Source: Cucumis sativus (lineage: Eukaryota; Streptophyta; Magnoliopsida; Cucurbitales; Cucurbitaceae). From it: a DNA stretch of 64,000 bases. The stretch covers positions 12,896,001 through 12,960,000 of the forward strand of contig NC_026656.2 of NCBI RefSeq assembly GCF_000004075.3. The letters are read 5' to 3'. The number at the start of each line of letters is the position of its first letter. The stretch's first letter is position 1. Of the stretch, positions 21,476 to 33,692 are shown piece by piece. A program made the position numbers and the translations under genes. The notes beneath the pieces were generated by a model. The model worked only from the letters and a program-made list of their open reading frames with translations. It was not told where the DNA came from and made no database searches.

Positions 21476-23273
21476 TAATGTTAGAGATTTCATAAGCTGG
21501 AAAATATTGAAATGTTTTTTTATTAACAAACCAAAATATGTATACACAGAAGGTTAAGTTAGAGGTCAAAGCAGAGAAACATTATAGTTACAACCTATCC
21601 TCAGAAGGGTATACCAAAAAACTAGTTGAGATTCATTTATGCTGTTAGAGTTGAGAAAAAAACATAACTACACATGGCCACAGTTGAGGCATAACTGAGA
21701 AATTCAAGCAAAAAACATTATCCACTAATACACTTCCTCAATTTTATTAAAAAATGACCAGTCAGTCAAGCTATGAAGCATCAGCAAAAGAATAAATCTA
21801 CTTTGACACACCTCTTTTCACAGTGAACTTAACCTTTTACTCCATATATAAACTTTATATTTTCATCTCTATTCCCAAATGTAATGTTGCTCAAGAGACA
21901 TAAACTTGAAAACTGTAGAAAGAACTTTCTAGTTCACTTACAAAAGAAGGATCATTGTTGTCCATCGATTATGCCTTTCAGTCTGATCCTTAGGCATTGA
22001 CTCACCCTCCGAAAATCCGAGATTCTCACTTCTGCTTTGTTCCGGAGAAGCTCATGTATAAGCAAGGATTAATTCTTCGAATAAACTAAATACATGCATA
22101 AAATATGACGGCTCTTTATTCCACAACAACAAAAGGGTTTTGGAACAAATTTAAAATGGACAATTCATGAATCCATAAATTAAAAACCTGGATAAGAGTT
22201 TTTAGACTCATGTAATAGAACAGAAGCCATGAAACGAAGAAGATTGCATATAACTTACGTTTCCGTTCCGGTTGGTCTTGGAACTACTTAGAAACTCTTG
22301 GAATTAATACTGATTGTGTTTGTTATTGGATTCATAAACCACCATTTCTGGTTTTTCCAAATTAGGCTGCTGCCAAGAAACCATTGCTTGATAGTAAGAA
22401 CTCAATGACTGAATCTTATAGCTCCTTAAAGCAATAAGATGTTAAGAACTGAAAGAGAATTAGCATACTGACCAGATAGTGAAGAGGGCCATGGTCTGTT
22501 TTCTTAATCATCATAAAGGAGTCAAGGAGATCAATCACGAGATCGTGCTGATTTTCAATAGTCTATACGACATAGATAATAAAAAACTTTGTATGTCAAA
22601 GTTTTCAAATATAAACATCTTTCAGACACTATGCTCCCTATGCTAATGGAAATTGCAACATCTTTTATGACTTCCATGGTGAGGTCTTGTGGCACTGTCT
22701 GATATTTTGATCGAGATTTAGGCCTTATCTCACTGTTCTCTAGTCTATTTTCAGCTATTACAATGGGTCCATTGAAACACTAAGTTGTTGAGGATTAGAA
22801 ATCTTGTCAAACAGATCTGCCATTTAGATTTGAAATTTGCTTGGTCACTTGTTTGGACTATGATTCCTTTTCTTGGACCAAAAGGGGGTCTACCACCAAA
22901 ACATGGGGCATACAGAAATGTGTGGAGGAAAAAACCTACCTCTACAAAGAAATTAAACCAAAGCAATAGAACACAAGAATAAACATGGGAATTTTCCCAC
23001 TGAAAAAACAACTAAAGAAAAAACCCAACTAAAAATTTTCACTGTGTGAAACATTGTTAGAATCACACAAAGATCTCTACCCATTCTCAATTACAATAGC
23101 ACTATCTCAAAGCACTATATCTCTCACATAATTGAGTTAGTATATACCAAGCTTAAAGTAATTTGAAATTGGGATAATTTGAAAGCTAGACTTGTAATAT
23201 TTTGTCAAAACTCGACAAAATGAACTGTTATAGCTATTTAAAAATGAGAGTGCTTCAACCAATAGAGCAATCC

Positions 23274-23359
23274 CATGTGAGCATTTGATGGAGGGGGTCC
23301 TCTTTGTCACCTATTTCCTAATCTTTGGTGCTCATCTCCTCTTCATTAGCATTATAAAT
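23274..23359 (+). promoter_or_regulatory. Promoter module of SAUR 23479 (CATGTG, TATA)
   Basis: CATGTG is at 23274-23279 in the P-type context agcaatcccatgtgagc. Tataaat is at 23353-23359, giving a 74-bp spacing. No GGNCCA box was found upstream. Confidence 0.6.
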
Positions 23360-23478
23360 CCACTCCAAACATCAACAAATTCTCATTCAAGCTGTGAAAC
23401 TTCTCATCAATTTGTTAGAGATAACCATTCAAACTCACTCCTCTTTGGCTCTTTCTATCACTTAAATCAAATACAGAA

Positions 23479-23772
23479 ATGGGAATTCGTATGCCTTCGC
23501 TTCTCCTTAATGCCAAGCAAATATTCAGAATGCAATCTGTTTCAACAAGATGTCATTCCAACATTCCCAAAGGTCACATTGCAGTTTACGTGGGCGAGAT
23601 TGAACGGAAGCGATTTGTGGTGCCGGTATCATACTTGAACCATCCTACATTTCTAAGTTTGCTCAACAGAGCTGAAGAAGAGTTTGGATTCAACCATCCA
23701 AGTGGGGGTTTGACAATTCCCTGCAAAGAAGATGCCTTCATTGATCTCACTTCAAAATTGCATACCTCTTGA
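23479..23772 (+). CDS. SAUR family protein, P type, 97 aa
   Basis: A complete, canonical single-exon member. Numbering from M1: PKGH 30-33, AVYVGE 35-40, RKRFVVP 43-49, SYLNHP 51-56, AEEEFGF 65-71, [10 protein letters not shown] 73-82, then FIDLTSKL. The N-terminal 29 residues ([19 protein letters not shown] and onward) are basic and amphipathic as in all the P-type copies. The 3' UTR has agtagaataccattgta at about 23866-23882, a phrase echoed downstream of several paralogues. A retroelement fossil lies shortly downstream. The gene stands alone between two long spacers. Confidence 0.96.
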   Translation: MGIRMPSLLLNAKQIFRMQSVSTRCHSNIPKGHIAVYVGEIERKRFVVPVSYLNHPTFLSLLNRAEEEFGFNHPSGGLTIPCKEDAFIDLTSKLHTS

Positions 23773-24039
23773 AAAGTAGAACAAACAAAAGCTACAATTT
23801 CCAACCAAAAGAGTGGAACAATTTTACCAACTTCTCTTTTCATTCTTGTTTAAAGAGAATCAAAGTAGAATACCATTGTATATTGATTTTCTGTATAAAT
23901 ATTAGAGCAAATACAAACAAACAACAAATTCATACAAAATCAGCTCAGGCTCCATGATGATTTAGTGTTCTTTCTTTCCTGTGTCCATGTATGAACTAAC
24001 CTCTGATAAGTTGTCATATTTTCACCCAATATTGATATG

Positions 24040-24290
24040 TGTTATAAAATTGACAACAATAATATATATAAAAAAAAAAAAACAGAAAATGTAAACATTA
24101 GAGATATCTAGACAAAGATTTACATGGTTCACTGACAGTGTATTAGCTACGTTCAGGAAGAGAAATGATAACTTTTTATTAATAGTAAGAAATATCGTAT
24201 TATAATTTACATCGGTGTTCATGGAGTTAGAGAATTCATCTAGCACACCCCACTAAACCCTTGGACTAAATCATAAATAACATAAACACG
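24040..24290 (-). mobile_element. LTR-like retroelement fossil, copy 1
   Basis: It begins tgttataaaattgac and contains the phrases tttacatggttcactgac and gtattagctacg, shared with related pieces at 30500-30780, 32690-32919 and 39819-40060. The conserved wording resembles the end part of plant LTRs. No internal region is present, so it is probably a solo or truncated LTR, old and broken. Confidence 0.4.
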
Positions 24291-24376
24291 AATACAACTA
24301 ACAAATTCATGCATTCATTCAAACAACTAATTTACACGTAATTTGACCAATCTCATAAGGCAACTAGATGTACTAG

Positions 24377-24426
24377 TAATAGTTATGATATCGTAATAGA
24401 GTAATAGTTATGATATCGTAATAGAG
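24377..24426. repeat. Exact 25-bp tandem duplication
   Basis: A 25-bp word beginning taatagttatgatatcg is present twice without change, at 24377-24401 and 24402-24426. Confidence 0.9.
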
Positions 24427-24599
24427 AAAGTAACTAATCCAATCGAATTGACAATGCTGCAGCATTACGTGAGTAAAAGACGGTCCAAGATACCGTCGTA
24501 GTACCAAATCAGACATCGGGGGCCATGGATGCAACAATAGGCTCTTTTATTATAAGCAGATCACATGAAGATTTCATTTTATTTTTCAACATCAATGTA

Positions 24600-24880
24600 G
24601 TTAATGCAGTCTTAAAGCATTCAATTCACTACAACAGCTTGGACTATAAGGTGGGTTGGAGTTATCACATCAGTTATGTTTCTGAATTCAGCAAAGCCAT
24701 GTGAAGAATTCTACTCAAACACTCAGCGAAGCTAACAGTCTCCGAAGTCCCACTTGGCCATTGGAACATCAGTACTCTTTGAGTTAACCAGTTGACAAGT
24801 CTTCAAACAACTAAGTAGAGTCAAAAGGCAGATGATTCTTTTGACCACCAGATCAAGACTTCAAACCTTTCTAATAATTT
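24600..24880 (+). promoter_or_regulatory. Orphan L-type SAUR promoter and 5' leader without a gene
   Basis: The sequence follows the L-type promoters step by step. There is an upstream phrase like that at 50065-50105 (gcattcaattcac), CATGTG at 24698-24703 in caaagccatgtg, then ctactcaaacac and cccacttggccattgg. Leader-like wording follows at about 24850 (accagatcaagacttcaaacctttct). Homology stops about where the ATG should stand. What follows (atggagaagg and onward) is not SAUR. Confidence 0.6.
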
Positions 24881-26500
24881 CTCTTCTAGATGGAGAAGGA
24901 AAAAAAACTTGTGCATAAATCTAAGAAACTCTTTAGTATATTAAGCCATCATATAGTGTGAACTTAATTCCCCAAATCTCCTTTTTGTTGTTTTGTTCTT
25001 TTTGTTTTTGTTTCTCTTTCTCTTTTTTGTCTTGTCTAAGTTATCTACCGTAGAGTTTATTTTTTGAGGTTAAAATGAATAAATCGCACTTTTAAAAACA
25101 TAAATTTTTTTTAACTTCTATATGTGTTAGTCTAACGTCGGATCTCACTACTCACTATTGCTCTCTTTTCTCACTCTCGCTTCTCACTTACTTGGCATTG
25201 TTGACTTGATCCTCGCTCTCACTACTATCAATTTTAGCTTGTCCTCGTTGACTCCATCCTTAGCTTGGTTGTTTAACTTTTAAATTCATTTTTGTTTTAT
25301 CTTTAAACTATTAAAAAATATATTTCAATACCTAAACCTTGTCACGCTACTCTAATTGAATCCATTTTTTACAATGTTTTTAGATGTTTAACTTATTTTT
25401 GACTTCAAATCATGTTAAAACATATGCTCAAAACCTTAGTCATTAATTTCAAAAGCCGAATACAAGTACTTCTATTTTAAGCTCAAGAATTGAAAAAGAC
25501 ATTTAGAACAAATTTAAAATTTTGATTTTTAGTAATTATGATCGATTTCAAAAAGTTAATTTGTAATTATCCAATTAATAATTGTATCTTCTATTCAAGA
25601 ATTAATTATGTTATGATAAAGATGTATTTCTACCTAGTATTGTTAAATTCTTATACCAAAGAACGAGAGATGAGTTCAAAAAAATATTTATATGCATGTA
25701 CACATGTTTATATAGATAGATATTAAAAGAAAATTCAAAAAATATATAATGGTTTGTTTTGGTAACAATTTATTAAAAACATTTAATGGCGGACAACCTA
25801 TGTCGAAAAACATTTTTTACAAAAACTAAATTATTTTGAAAGTAACTCCCAATCAATATCTAAAAAAAATTCACCTCTTATCCAATTACTCCCAAATTAA
25901 TTTGAAACAATTATATATATATTATATATATCATATATATATATATATATATTTTAAATGTGTCAAAACCATCCTTTGTAAGAGATCTTAGAAATACAAA
26001 AAGTAATTCTGACCATCTACCCTTAAATATCATGAGATAATATTACAACATTTTACGCCAGAGCACAGGAACACTTTCCTTTTAATAATTTAGCCCAAAC
26101 TAAAATCATCCATCCTCACCCACCAATATGTATAATAAACCATTTTCTTCCTATCCATTAGGATTCCTATATGGATATGCTTACATTTTGTAACTAAATA
26201 AAAATTAGAAATAACCCACACAACCATGATCAACCATGCTCACATGTTAAGTTTATAGGTAAAAGAACTCAGGAAGATTGTTGGATTAACCTCCAAAAAG
26301 AAAGGGAATAGGTAAATCCTAAAACTTGTTAGTAGATGATAAAATTAAATTCCCTTATACCCTTGGCAAGGAGACTCTTGATAAGTAAATTGTGTTTCTG
26401 TTTGCCGAAAATTTTTCCACCAATCAATAATAAACAAAGAAAAACATTATAGGGTAAAAACGTGTTCAGCAGCAACAGGGAACCAACCTAAACAAAACTA
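24881..26500. other. AT-rich spacer, no gene seen
   Basis: No coding region is supported. It holds pyrimidine-rich runs near 24980-25035 and an (AT)n run at 25911-25954. The 62-codon frame at 25538-25726 is AT-driven and without recognisable features. Confidence 0.5.
25911..25954. repeat. (AT)n microsatellite, imperfect
   Basis: An alternating AT tract interrupted by single bases, about 44 bp. Confidence 0.85.
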
Positions 26501-26550
26501 AAGATCAAAAACTTTCTTAGTGATACCAATAAACACCACCATCCAGATAA

Positions 26551-28248
<1,698 letters not shown>

Positions 28249-28507
28249 TTCCTTCTTGATTTGAAATTCTTTCTCCTTCCTGTTGCAAACAAACCCAGAT
28301 GAATAATCAGACAAAAATAGCAGCAAATTTGAAGATATGCATATACGAAGAAGAAGAAGAAAAGGAGAGGGAAGGATAAGGGTAGGAGATGGCTTGAGAT
28401 TACAGCGTAGAAACCGATCGAACCGGAGATCAACGGCGCGAAATTAGGTCAAGAAGAAGCGGGGGTTTTATGAAGAAGAAGTGAAGGGTTTTTATGTGCC
28501 GATGGAA

Positions 28508-28515
28508 AAACCCTA
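28508..28515 (-). promoter_or_regulatory. Telo-box (AAACCCTA) upstream of RPS12
   Basis: AAACCCTA is on the plus strand, reading TAGGGTTT toward the gene, about 260 bp before its ATG. A pyrimidine-rich leader start lies near 28455-28480. Telo-boxes are common in promoters of plant ribosomal protein genes. Confidence 0.55.
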
Positions 28516-28519
28516 CTTC

Positions 28520-29160
28520 TGAATTGGTGATCTTACGCTGTTCGGTTGGTTCGGTTTTTTCCTTCACAACATTATTTATTATTATTTAAAAAGTAGAAAG
28601 TAGATAGCACTAAATTTAATATTATTAAAAAAATTGTGTTTAAAAATAAATAAATTATTTCAAAAATTATAATTTTAATCTTTAATTTTTAAATATACTT
28701 CAAATTGAATCCATTAAATATATAATTATATACCATATATTCTTTTAGGTAATGAGAAAGTACACAAGATATTTATATATATTTACCTAAAATTTAGGTT
28801 TGTCAAAAGAAAAGCATCTCAACAACCATTTGTTAAGAATAAATTAAAAAAATTTCACATTTTACAATTGCATTAAGGTCGTAGACTAGGTACACAACTT
28901 AACGTTTTTGTAATAGTATTTCTCATAACCTATTTTTTACACTATTTTTTAAAATAATGTTATTAAAAAAAAATCCTACTTTTATATGATATGAAACTAA
29001 TATTACATCATTAACTAATATATCTAACATAATACAAAGTCCCACTTTAGATGGATTGTTGAAGTAATCTAGTTTTCTTGACATGATTTTAATGCTAATT
29101 GAAATAGCTACAAATTTTGGTGTCTCATTTTGTTTAGATCAACATGACTTCACGTATTAT
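28520..29160. other. AT-rich spacer between RPS12 and SAUR 29424, no gene seen
   Basis: Homopolymer-rich, AT-rich DNA without supported frames or recognisable repeats. Confidence 0.5.
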
Positions 29161-29167
29161 GACAGAT

Positions 29168-29323
29168 GGGGCCATCTTACCAGAAATTGGTGCAAATGAG
29201 AAAATGAATGTACCTTAACCAATGAAGCAACCCATGTGAGCCATTGATGAAGCCAACTTTCTTGGTTTCCTATCTTCTATTCATATGCTATAATATCTTC
29301 TCTTTTCTCATTCTATATATATA
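29168..29323 (+). promoter_or_regulatory. Promoter module of SAUR 29424 (GGNCCA-like, CATGTG, TATA)
   Basis: GGGGCCAT begins at 29168, CATGTG is at 29233-29238 and tatatatata at 29314-29323. Spacings are 65 bp from GGNCCA to CATGTG and 76 bp from CATGTG to TATA. Confidence 0.6.
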
Positions 29324-29423
29324 CGCTAAACAAACAACTAATCTCCAACTTAAATTCTTTCACATATTCTCATTCAAACATTGAAGTTTACCACTTCCAA
29401 AAAGTTTCAATCCCATTATAGCC

Positions 29424-29717
29424 ATGGGAATTCGTTTGCCTTCAGTTCTTGCAGCTGCCAAGCAAGTTCTCAAGATGCAGTCTGTCTCAGCAAGATCTCA
29501 GTCCATTGTTCCCAAAGGTCACATTCCAGTGTACGTGGGAGAAACCGACAGAAAGCGGTTTTTCGTTCCGATATCGTACTTGAGTCATCCTTCATTCGTA
29601 GAGTTGCTCAACAAGGCTGAAGAAGAGTTTGGATTCAGCCACCCAACTGGAGGTTTGAGAATTCCCTGCAAGGAAGAAGCCTTCATTGATGTTACTTCTA
29701 AATTGCAAAGTTCATGA
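29424..29717 (+). CDS. SAUR family protein, P type, 97 aa
   Basis: A complete single-exon SAUR with the start MGIRLPSVLAAAKQVLKMQ. Its core is VPKGHIPVYVGE, TDRKRFFVPISYLSHPSF, AEEEFGFSHP, GGLRIPC and FIDVTSKLQ. The proline in HIPVYVGE, FSHP, the EEAF stretch and the FIDVTS tail are shared with SAURs 38685 and 42807, so these form a sub-branch. Peculiar to this copy are SH for NH in the SYLNHP motif and R for T in GGLTIPC. The adjacent leader (cttcaaaaagtttcaatc) and promoter are P type. It is the first gene to the right of RPS12. Confidence 0.95.
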   Translation: MGIRLPSVLAAAKQVLKMQSVSARSQSIVPKGHIPVYVGETDRKRFFVPISYLSHPSFVELLNKAEEEFGFSHPTGGLRIPCKEEAFIDVTSKLQSS

Positions 29718-31095
29718 ATGATTTGAGAACAAGGAGCAATTCTCCTCACAGTTTTGACAATTTTTTTCTCTGTTCATTTTAGTGTACTACTTCGTATGTA
29801 AATGGTTAGATTAGAAAAACTGGAGAGTTACAAAGCCATTTGTACATCAATGACAAATATCAGTTGCAATGAAACATTTCTTGCTAACAAAGCCTTATTC
29901 ATTACTAATTGTCTTCTGATTCTTTTCTGAGATAAAATCTACTGGAAGTTATATTTGATCTGTATGCAATTAAGTCCTTATACACATGTGAACATTCCCT
30001 TTGTATTTATTCATATTGAACCAAGTAAAAGTTTTACCTTAGAATCAGATGCTGTTTTTGGGTGTCTTTTAGAAGAAAATGGCTTTGCAGCTGCGACCGC
30101 AAATCTAACATACTTTTACGTGAAATAGTGAACTGTCATGAAAGAGTTTAGCTCAACTAGTATTTGTATATACTTGAAAATCAAAAGATCTCGAGTTAAA
30201 ATTCTCACTTCTGTTTGTACTTCGAAAAAAACGATCTTGATTTGCATTAATGAAGTGCTCAGTGATCGAATGCTATGACAAAAGTCCTACGATATGGAGC
30301 TACGTGGACCCACGGCAAGGGTCAGGAAGTGCCCGAGCTGAAGAGTGTATCATCTTCTATGAAGCAAATCTCGTTCCAGTTTGTAGGCTTCACTGTTAAT
30401 CAATGCTCAATGTATTAGGCAAGGACCAAGGAATTTTAATAATTAGTATTAACATTTAATTATATAGACATAATTTGATCTAAATCATCGGTTAACCCAA
30501 AAAGCTTTTGTTGATAGCATAACTATCAAATTAATAAATTGACACACAGATTTACGTGGTTCACTGACAAAGTATTAGCTATATCCACGAGGTAAAGGGA
30601 AAACATTTTTACTAGAGAGAAATTCATAATACAAAATAAAGGCACCTATATAAGATGGAAGAGTTTACTGATTTGCGTGGTTCATTAACTATATCCACGA
30701 GATAAAGGGAAAACATTTTTACTAGAGAGAAATTCATAATACAAAATAGAAGCGCCTCTGCTCTAAACTCTAGGACAAAAAATTAAATGTAAATAACTTA
30801 GACATTTTAATGTATACTTGGTTATTCAAAGTGTCAGATAACAAGTTCAAGTCATTCCACCACTACTTCAATGATAGCACTAATTGGCTCCTCCATACAG
30901 GTTGCCAAACATGGATATTTTGTACTTCTGTTTTCAATTTGATACATTCTATCTTGATTCATTTAATCTGCTGCTACAACTTTACTTGCACAATGTTGTT
31001 TGTGATGAATGGAACAACTAGGCCAGCAGAACAGAATCTTGTGATACAAACAAATATAAACCACAGAATATGTGTGGAGTGTAGAATAGACAAAG
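29718..31095. other. Spacer between SAUR 29424 and 31508
   Basis: It contains the presumed 3' UTR of SAUR 29424, an LTR-like fossil at 30500-30780, and from about 30840 the upstream region shared with the other L-type genes (tgaatggaacaac, aacaaatataaacca). No further gene is seen. Confidence 0.5.
30500..30780 (-). mobile_element. LTR-like retroelement fossil, copy 2, internally duplicated
   Basis: This belongs to the same family as 24040-24290 (tttacgtggttcactgac, agctatatccacgag). A segment of about 80-100 bp is present twice in tandem (about 30550-30648 and 30673-30755), each with ggtaaagggaaaac-like wording followed by an agagagaaattcataatac phrase. Broken, non-coding relic. Confidence 0.45.
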
Positions 31096-31099
31096 CAAT

Positions 31100-31200
31100 G
31101 TTTTTTTTTCTTTAGAAAAAGACGAAACTTTTCATTAAATGAATGTAAATAGACTAATGCTCTGAGATACAAAAGTATACTACAAAATATAGCGTGGCTT
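31100..31200 (-). mobile_element. LINE 3' tail fragment, minus strand
   Basis: On the minus strand the fragment reads a GCATTAGTCT word, then catttaatgaaaag, then an A-rich end (plus-strand poly(T) at 31101-31109). This is the same tail type as at 5250, 37850 and 51263. Only the last 100 bases or so are present. Confidence 0.5.
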
Positions 31201-31224
31201 AAGACATAAACTGAAGGACAAAGT

Positions 31225-31394
31225 CATGTGGAAGGGTCCACTCAAATGTCTTCCTTAGCTTTATTTGGATAAATTTTTATTAGTTTGGCAAAACCATGTG
31301 GAAGGTTTCACTCAAATACCCAACCACCAAACTCCAACACCTTACTGATAAGCACCATTCACCTGCTAGAGCTTTCTTCAAAACTTTATAAATA
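31225..31394 (+). promoter_or_regulatory. Promoter module of SAUR 31508 (two CATGTG boxes, TATA)
   Basis: CATGTG occurs twice, at 31225-31230 and 31295-31300, each followed by ggaaggg- or ggaaggt-type wording and ccactcaaat or tcactcaaat. Only this L-type gene has the box duplicated. Tataaata is at 31387-31394, 87 bp after the second box. Confidence 0.62.
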
Positions 31395-31507
31395 TTAACA
31401 TCATATGAGAATTCAAATACCATTTTCACTTGACTTTCTCTTCTAGTTGGTTTGGAACCAATCCAATCGAAATCTAAGATATTTTCATAGTCTTTCATCT
31501 TAAACAA

Positions 31508-31801
31508 ATGGGGATTCGCTTGCTATCTTTGGTTCCCCATGCCAAGCAAATCCTGAAGATTCAGTCAGGACTTACCAAAAACCAGTTGGATGTTCCAAAA
31601 GGGCATGTAGCAGTTTATGTGGGAGAGATTCAAAGGAAACGGTTCGTGGTTCCAATATCTTACTTAAACCATCCGTCATTCAAACAACTGCTCTGCCACG
31701 CAGAAGAAGAGTTCGGTTTCCATCATCCTCAAGGGGGCCTAACAATTCCTTGCAAAGAAGATGCCTTTACTGAAATCACTTCTAAATTGCAAGCATCTTG
31801 A
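31508..31801 (+). CDS. SAUR family protein, L type, 97 aa
   Basis: A complete single-exon SAUR of the L lineage, marked by [17 protein letters not shown], the [18 protein letters not shown] stretch and HHP before GGLTIPC. The core continues [31 protein letters not shown] and [12 protein letters not shown]. The tail is [10 protein letters not shown] where relatives have [10 protein letters not shown], the one clear departure. It is the L member of the first L-P pair (with SAUR 33399) and the counterpart of SAURs 36452 and 40670 in the duplicated blocks downstream. Confidence 0.96.
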   Translation: MGIRLLSLVPHAKQILKIQSGLTKNQLDVPKGHVAVYVGEIQRKRFVVPISYLNHPSFKQLLCHAEEEFGFHHPQGGLTIPCKEDAFTEITSKLQAS

Positions 31802-32089
31802 AGGATGAAGAAAAAATGGCAATATTTCATTTTTTGACCATTTGTTTTTCAAAATTTTCTCTATTCACTTGCCTTTTGACTTGCAAGAGAATATACTCCA
31901 TTGTTAGCCATAGCCTATAAATGAGTAGCATTGTAAAGTACTGTTTACCAACAAAAGTAGATGTATGCACATACAGCAACAATTCAGAATCAATTCCCAT
32001 GTAGCTTATTCTTGTCTATACTCTATAGATCATCAAAATTTTACTTTCATCACATAAGATCTGTCTTTCTTTCATATTGTTGAGAAAGT

Positions 32090-32240
32090 GAAATAGTAGA
32101 AAAATAAAGATGCCAATGAGACTAGAGGAGGATATCAGAAATCAGATCATAAGATATAGAGTTGTCAATGGAGTTATAGGGTTCATATATAACACTACAT
32201 TAAACCCTAGGCCCAATGCTTATAAAACTCAACAAATAAC
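32090..32240 (-). mobile_element. LTR-like retroelement fossil fragment
   Basis: Wording such as atggagttatagggttcat and attaaaccctaggccc matches the far part of the fossil at 24190-24290. It is a short, broken piece of the same family. The 88-codon frame across it (32110-32376) is not considered a gene. Confidence 0.35.
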
Positions 32241-32689
32241 TTATTCAAGTCATTGTAACATATATTTTAACAACTTGAAAACAAGAGCCTTTGAAGGCTT
32301 TCTACGAATGGGAAAAATTAATAGGCAATTAATAGAGATCGATGAGGTACTTGATATCTTCTACATTGGCTTCTAAGCTGAAAAGATGCCAATCTTGCTG
32401 GAATTGTTTGGGCTTCATATAGAACAAACACATAATTGTTATGAAGAAGAAGCGTTTTAGTCTGCTAAGCTAAGCTAAGGTGACTAGAACATAGAATTCT
32501 ATAAGCCAACTGAAAGTCTCTAAAACCACACATGGATTTGGCTAATGGGTCACTGGTGCTGGGTCCTTCTGCGCTTCTTTTGATGCCTTATGTGAAGTAA
32601 TTCTAATGAGCAGTGACTCTTGGATTGAGATGAGATGAGTGGAGCTTTTGTATGTTCCATTTTGCCCGGCACCTGGGTTGAATTCATAT

Positions 32690-32919
32690 TTGCTATATCT
32701 GTGTTGTTTGTTATTTTGATCTTAGGATTTAGAGGAGTGCATTATATAAACTCTCTAACTCCTAGAGGCACATCACATTTGTATTATAAGTTTTCTCTCT
32801 AATAAAATTGTTGTTCCATCTGCCCGTGGAAGCAACAAATACAGAACTAAGTAAATTTGTGTGTCAGATTCTCTATTGCTTTACGTTTGTTGTTTTCTTT
32901 ATTTGTCAATTCCATAACA
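32690..32919 (+). mobile_element. LTR-like retroelement fossil, opposite orientation
   Basis: The reverse-oriented relative of the copies at 24040 and 30500. It has ggatttagaggagtgcat, tataagttttctctctaat, gcccgtggaagc and taaatttgtgtgtca in order, and ends tccataaca as LTRs often do. No internal coding part is adjacent. Confidence 0.45.
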
Positions 32920-33143
32920 AATTAAACCAACTAAATGACAAAACTTTCAGATTATAAACATCCTTCAGACATATATGTCATTTTCCGCTGATGATGCAAT
33001 ATCCATCCTGATATACACCACATATTTTTGAAGTGTTCAATAGTTCAACTTAATTCCAGCTCAATTGTCCTATACTCAATACCTACTAATATTTTTCAGC
33101 CAGATGAAAATGTTTGAATATGACTTCATTTATTGGGACAAGT

Positions 33144-33283
33144 AGGTCCAGAGTAGCAGAATTTGGATCAAATTTGAAATTGAGTGTACTTCAATCACTC
33201 AAACAACCCATGTGAATATTTGATATAGCAGGTTGTCCTAGACACCTATCTTCATTCTCTGTTCATATCTCCTCCTATATATA
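33144..33283 (+). promoter_or_regulatory. Promoter module of SAUR 33399 (GGNCCA, CATGTG, TATA)
   Basis: Aggtcca is at 33144-33150, CATGTG at 33209-33214 and tatatata at 33276-33283. CATGTG to TATA is 62 bp. Confidence 0.6.
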
Positions 33284-33398
33284 CATATCAAATATGCAAC
33301 TTATCTCGAACTCAAATCTTCTCACACATTCTCATTCAAGCAGTTCAATTTACCATTCAAAGTTCTTCATTGATCCCTCAATTCAATCCAATTTAAAC

Positions 33399-33692
33399 AT
33401 GGGATTTCGTTTACCGTCGATTCTCTTTAGTGCCAAGCAAATTCTCAAAGCACAGTCCATTTCTGGGAGATGTCAATCCAGTGTTCCTAAAGGTCACATC
33501 GCAGTATACGTGGGAGAAATTCAGAAGAAGCGATTTTTGGTTCCGATATCTTACTTGAACCATCCTTCATTTTTAGACTTGCTAAGGAGGGCTGAAGAAG
33601 AGTTTGGATTCAACCACCCAACAGGAGGGTTGACCATTCCCTGCAAAGAAGAAGCCTTCATTGATGTCACTTCTAGATTGCACACTTCATGA
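33399..33692 (+). CDS. SAUR family protein, P type, 97 aa
   Basis: A complete single-exon [23 protein letters not shown] start, [66 protein letters not shown]. The frame is open for 35 codons upstream to an ATG at 33294, but that stretch is the leader shared in sequence with paralogues in which it is not open, so I start at 33399. It pairs with the L-type SAUR 31508. The LINE fragment found in the corresponding spacers of the two downstream blocks is absent here. Confidence 0.95.
   Translation: MGFRLPSILFSAKQILKAQSISGRCQSSVPKGHIAVYVGEIQKKRFLVPISYLNHPSFLDLLRRAEEEFGFNHPTGGLTIPCKEEAFIDVTSRLHTS

Larger units (their letters stand above)
18623..23230. other. Long spacer with transposon remnants, no gene supported
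   Basis: About 4.6 kb without a gene I can support. It includes a LINE tail (19320-19440), a hAT MITE (19994-20229), a perfect 9-bp inverted repeat with a 3-base loop at 20830-20850, a weak copia-like fossil (20980-21220) and a short repeat (21385-21475). The frames at 22751-23011 show no domain I recognise. Confidence 0.5.

Noticed and set aside
22751-23011. 86-codon minus-strand frame with an RPPFGPRKG-like stretch
   Set aside because: No domain, start context or conservation supports it. It overlaps another frame on the plus strand and is likely chance or a repeat relic.
33294-33398. 35-codon upstream extension of SAUR 33399
   Set aside because: It is leader sequence shared with paralogues where the frame is not open, and the conserved start lies at 33399.
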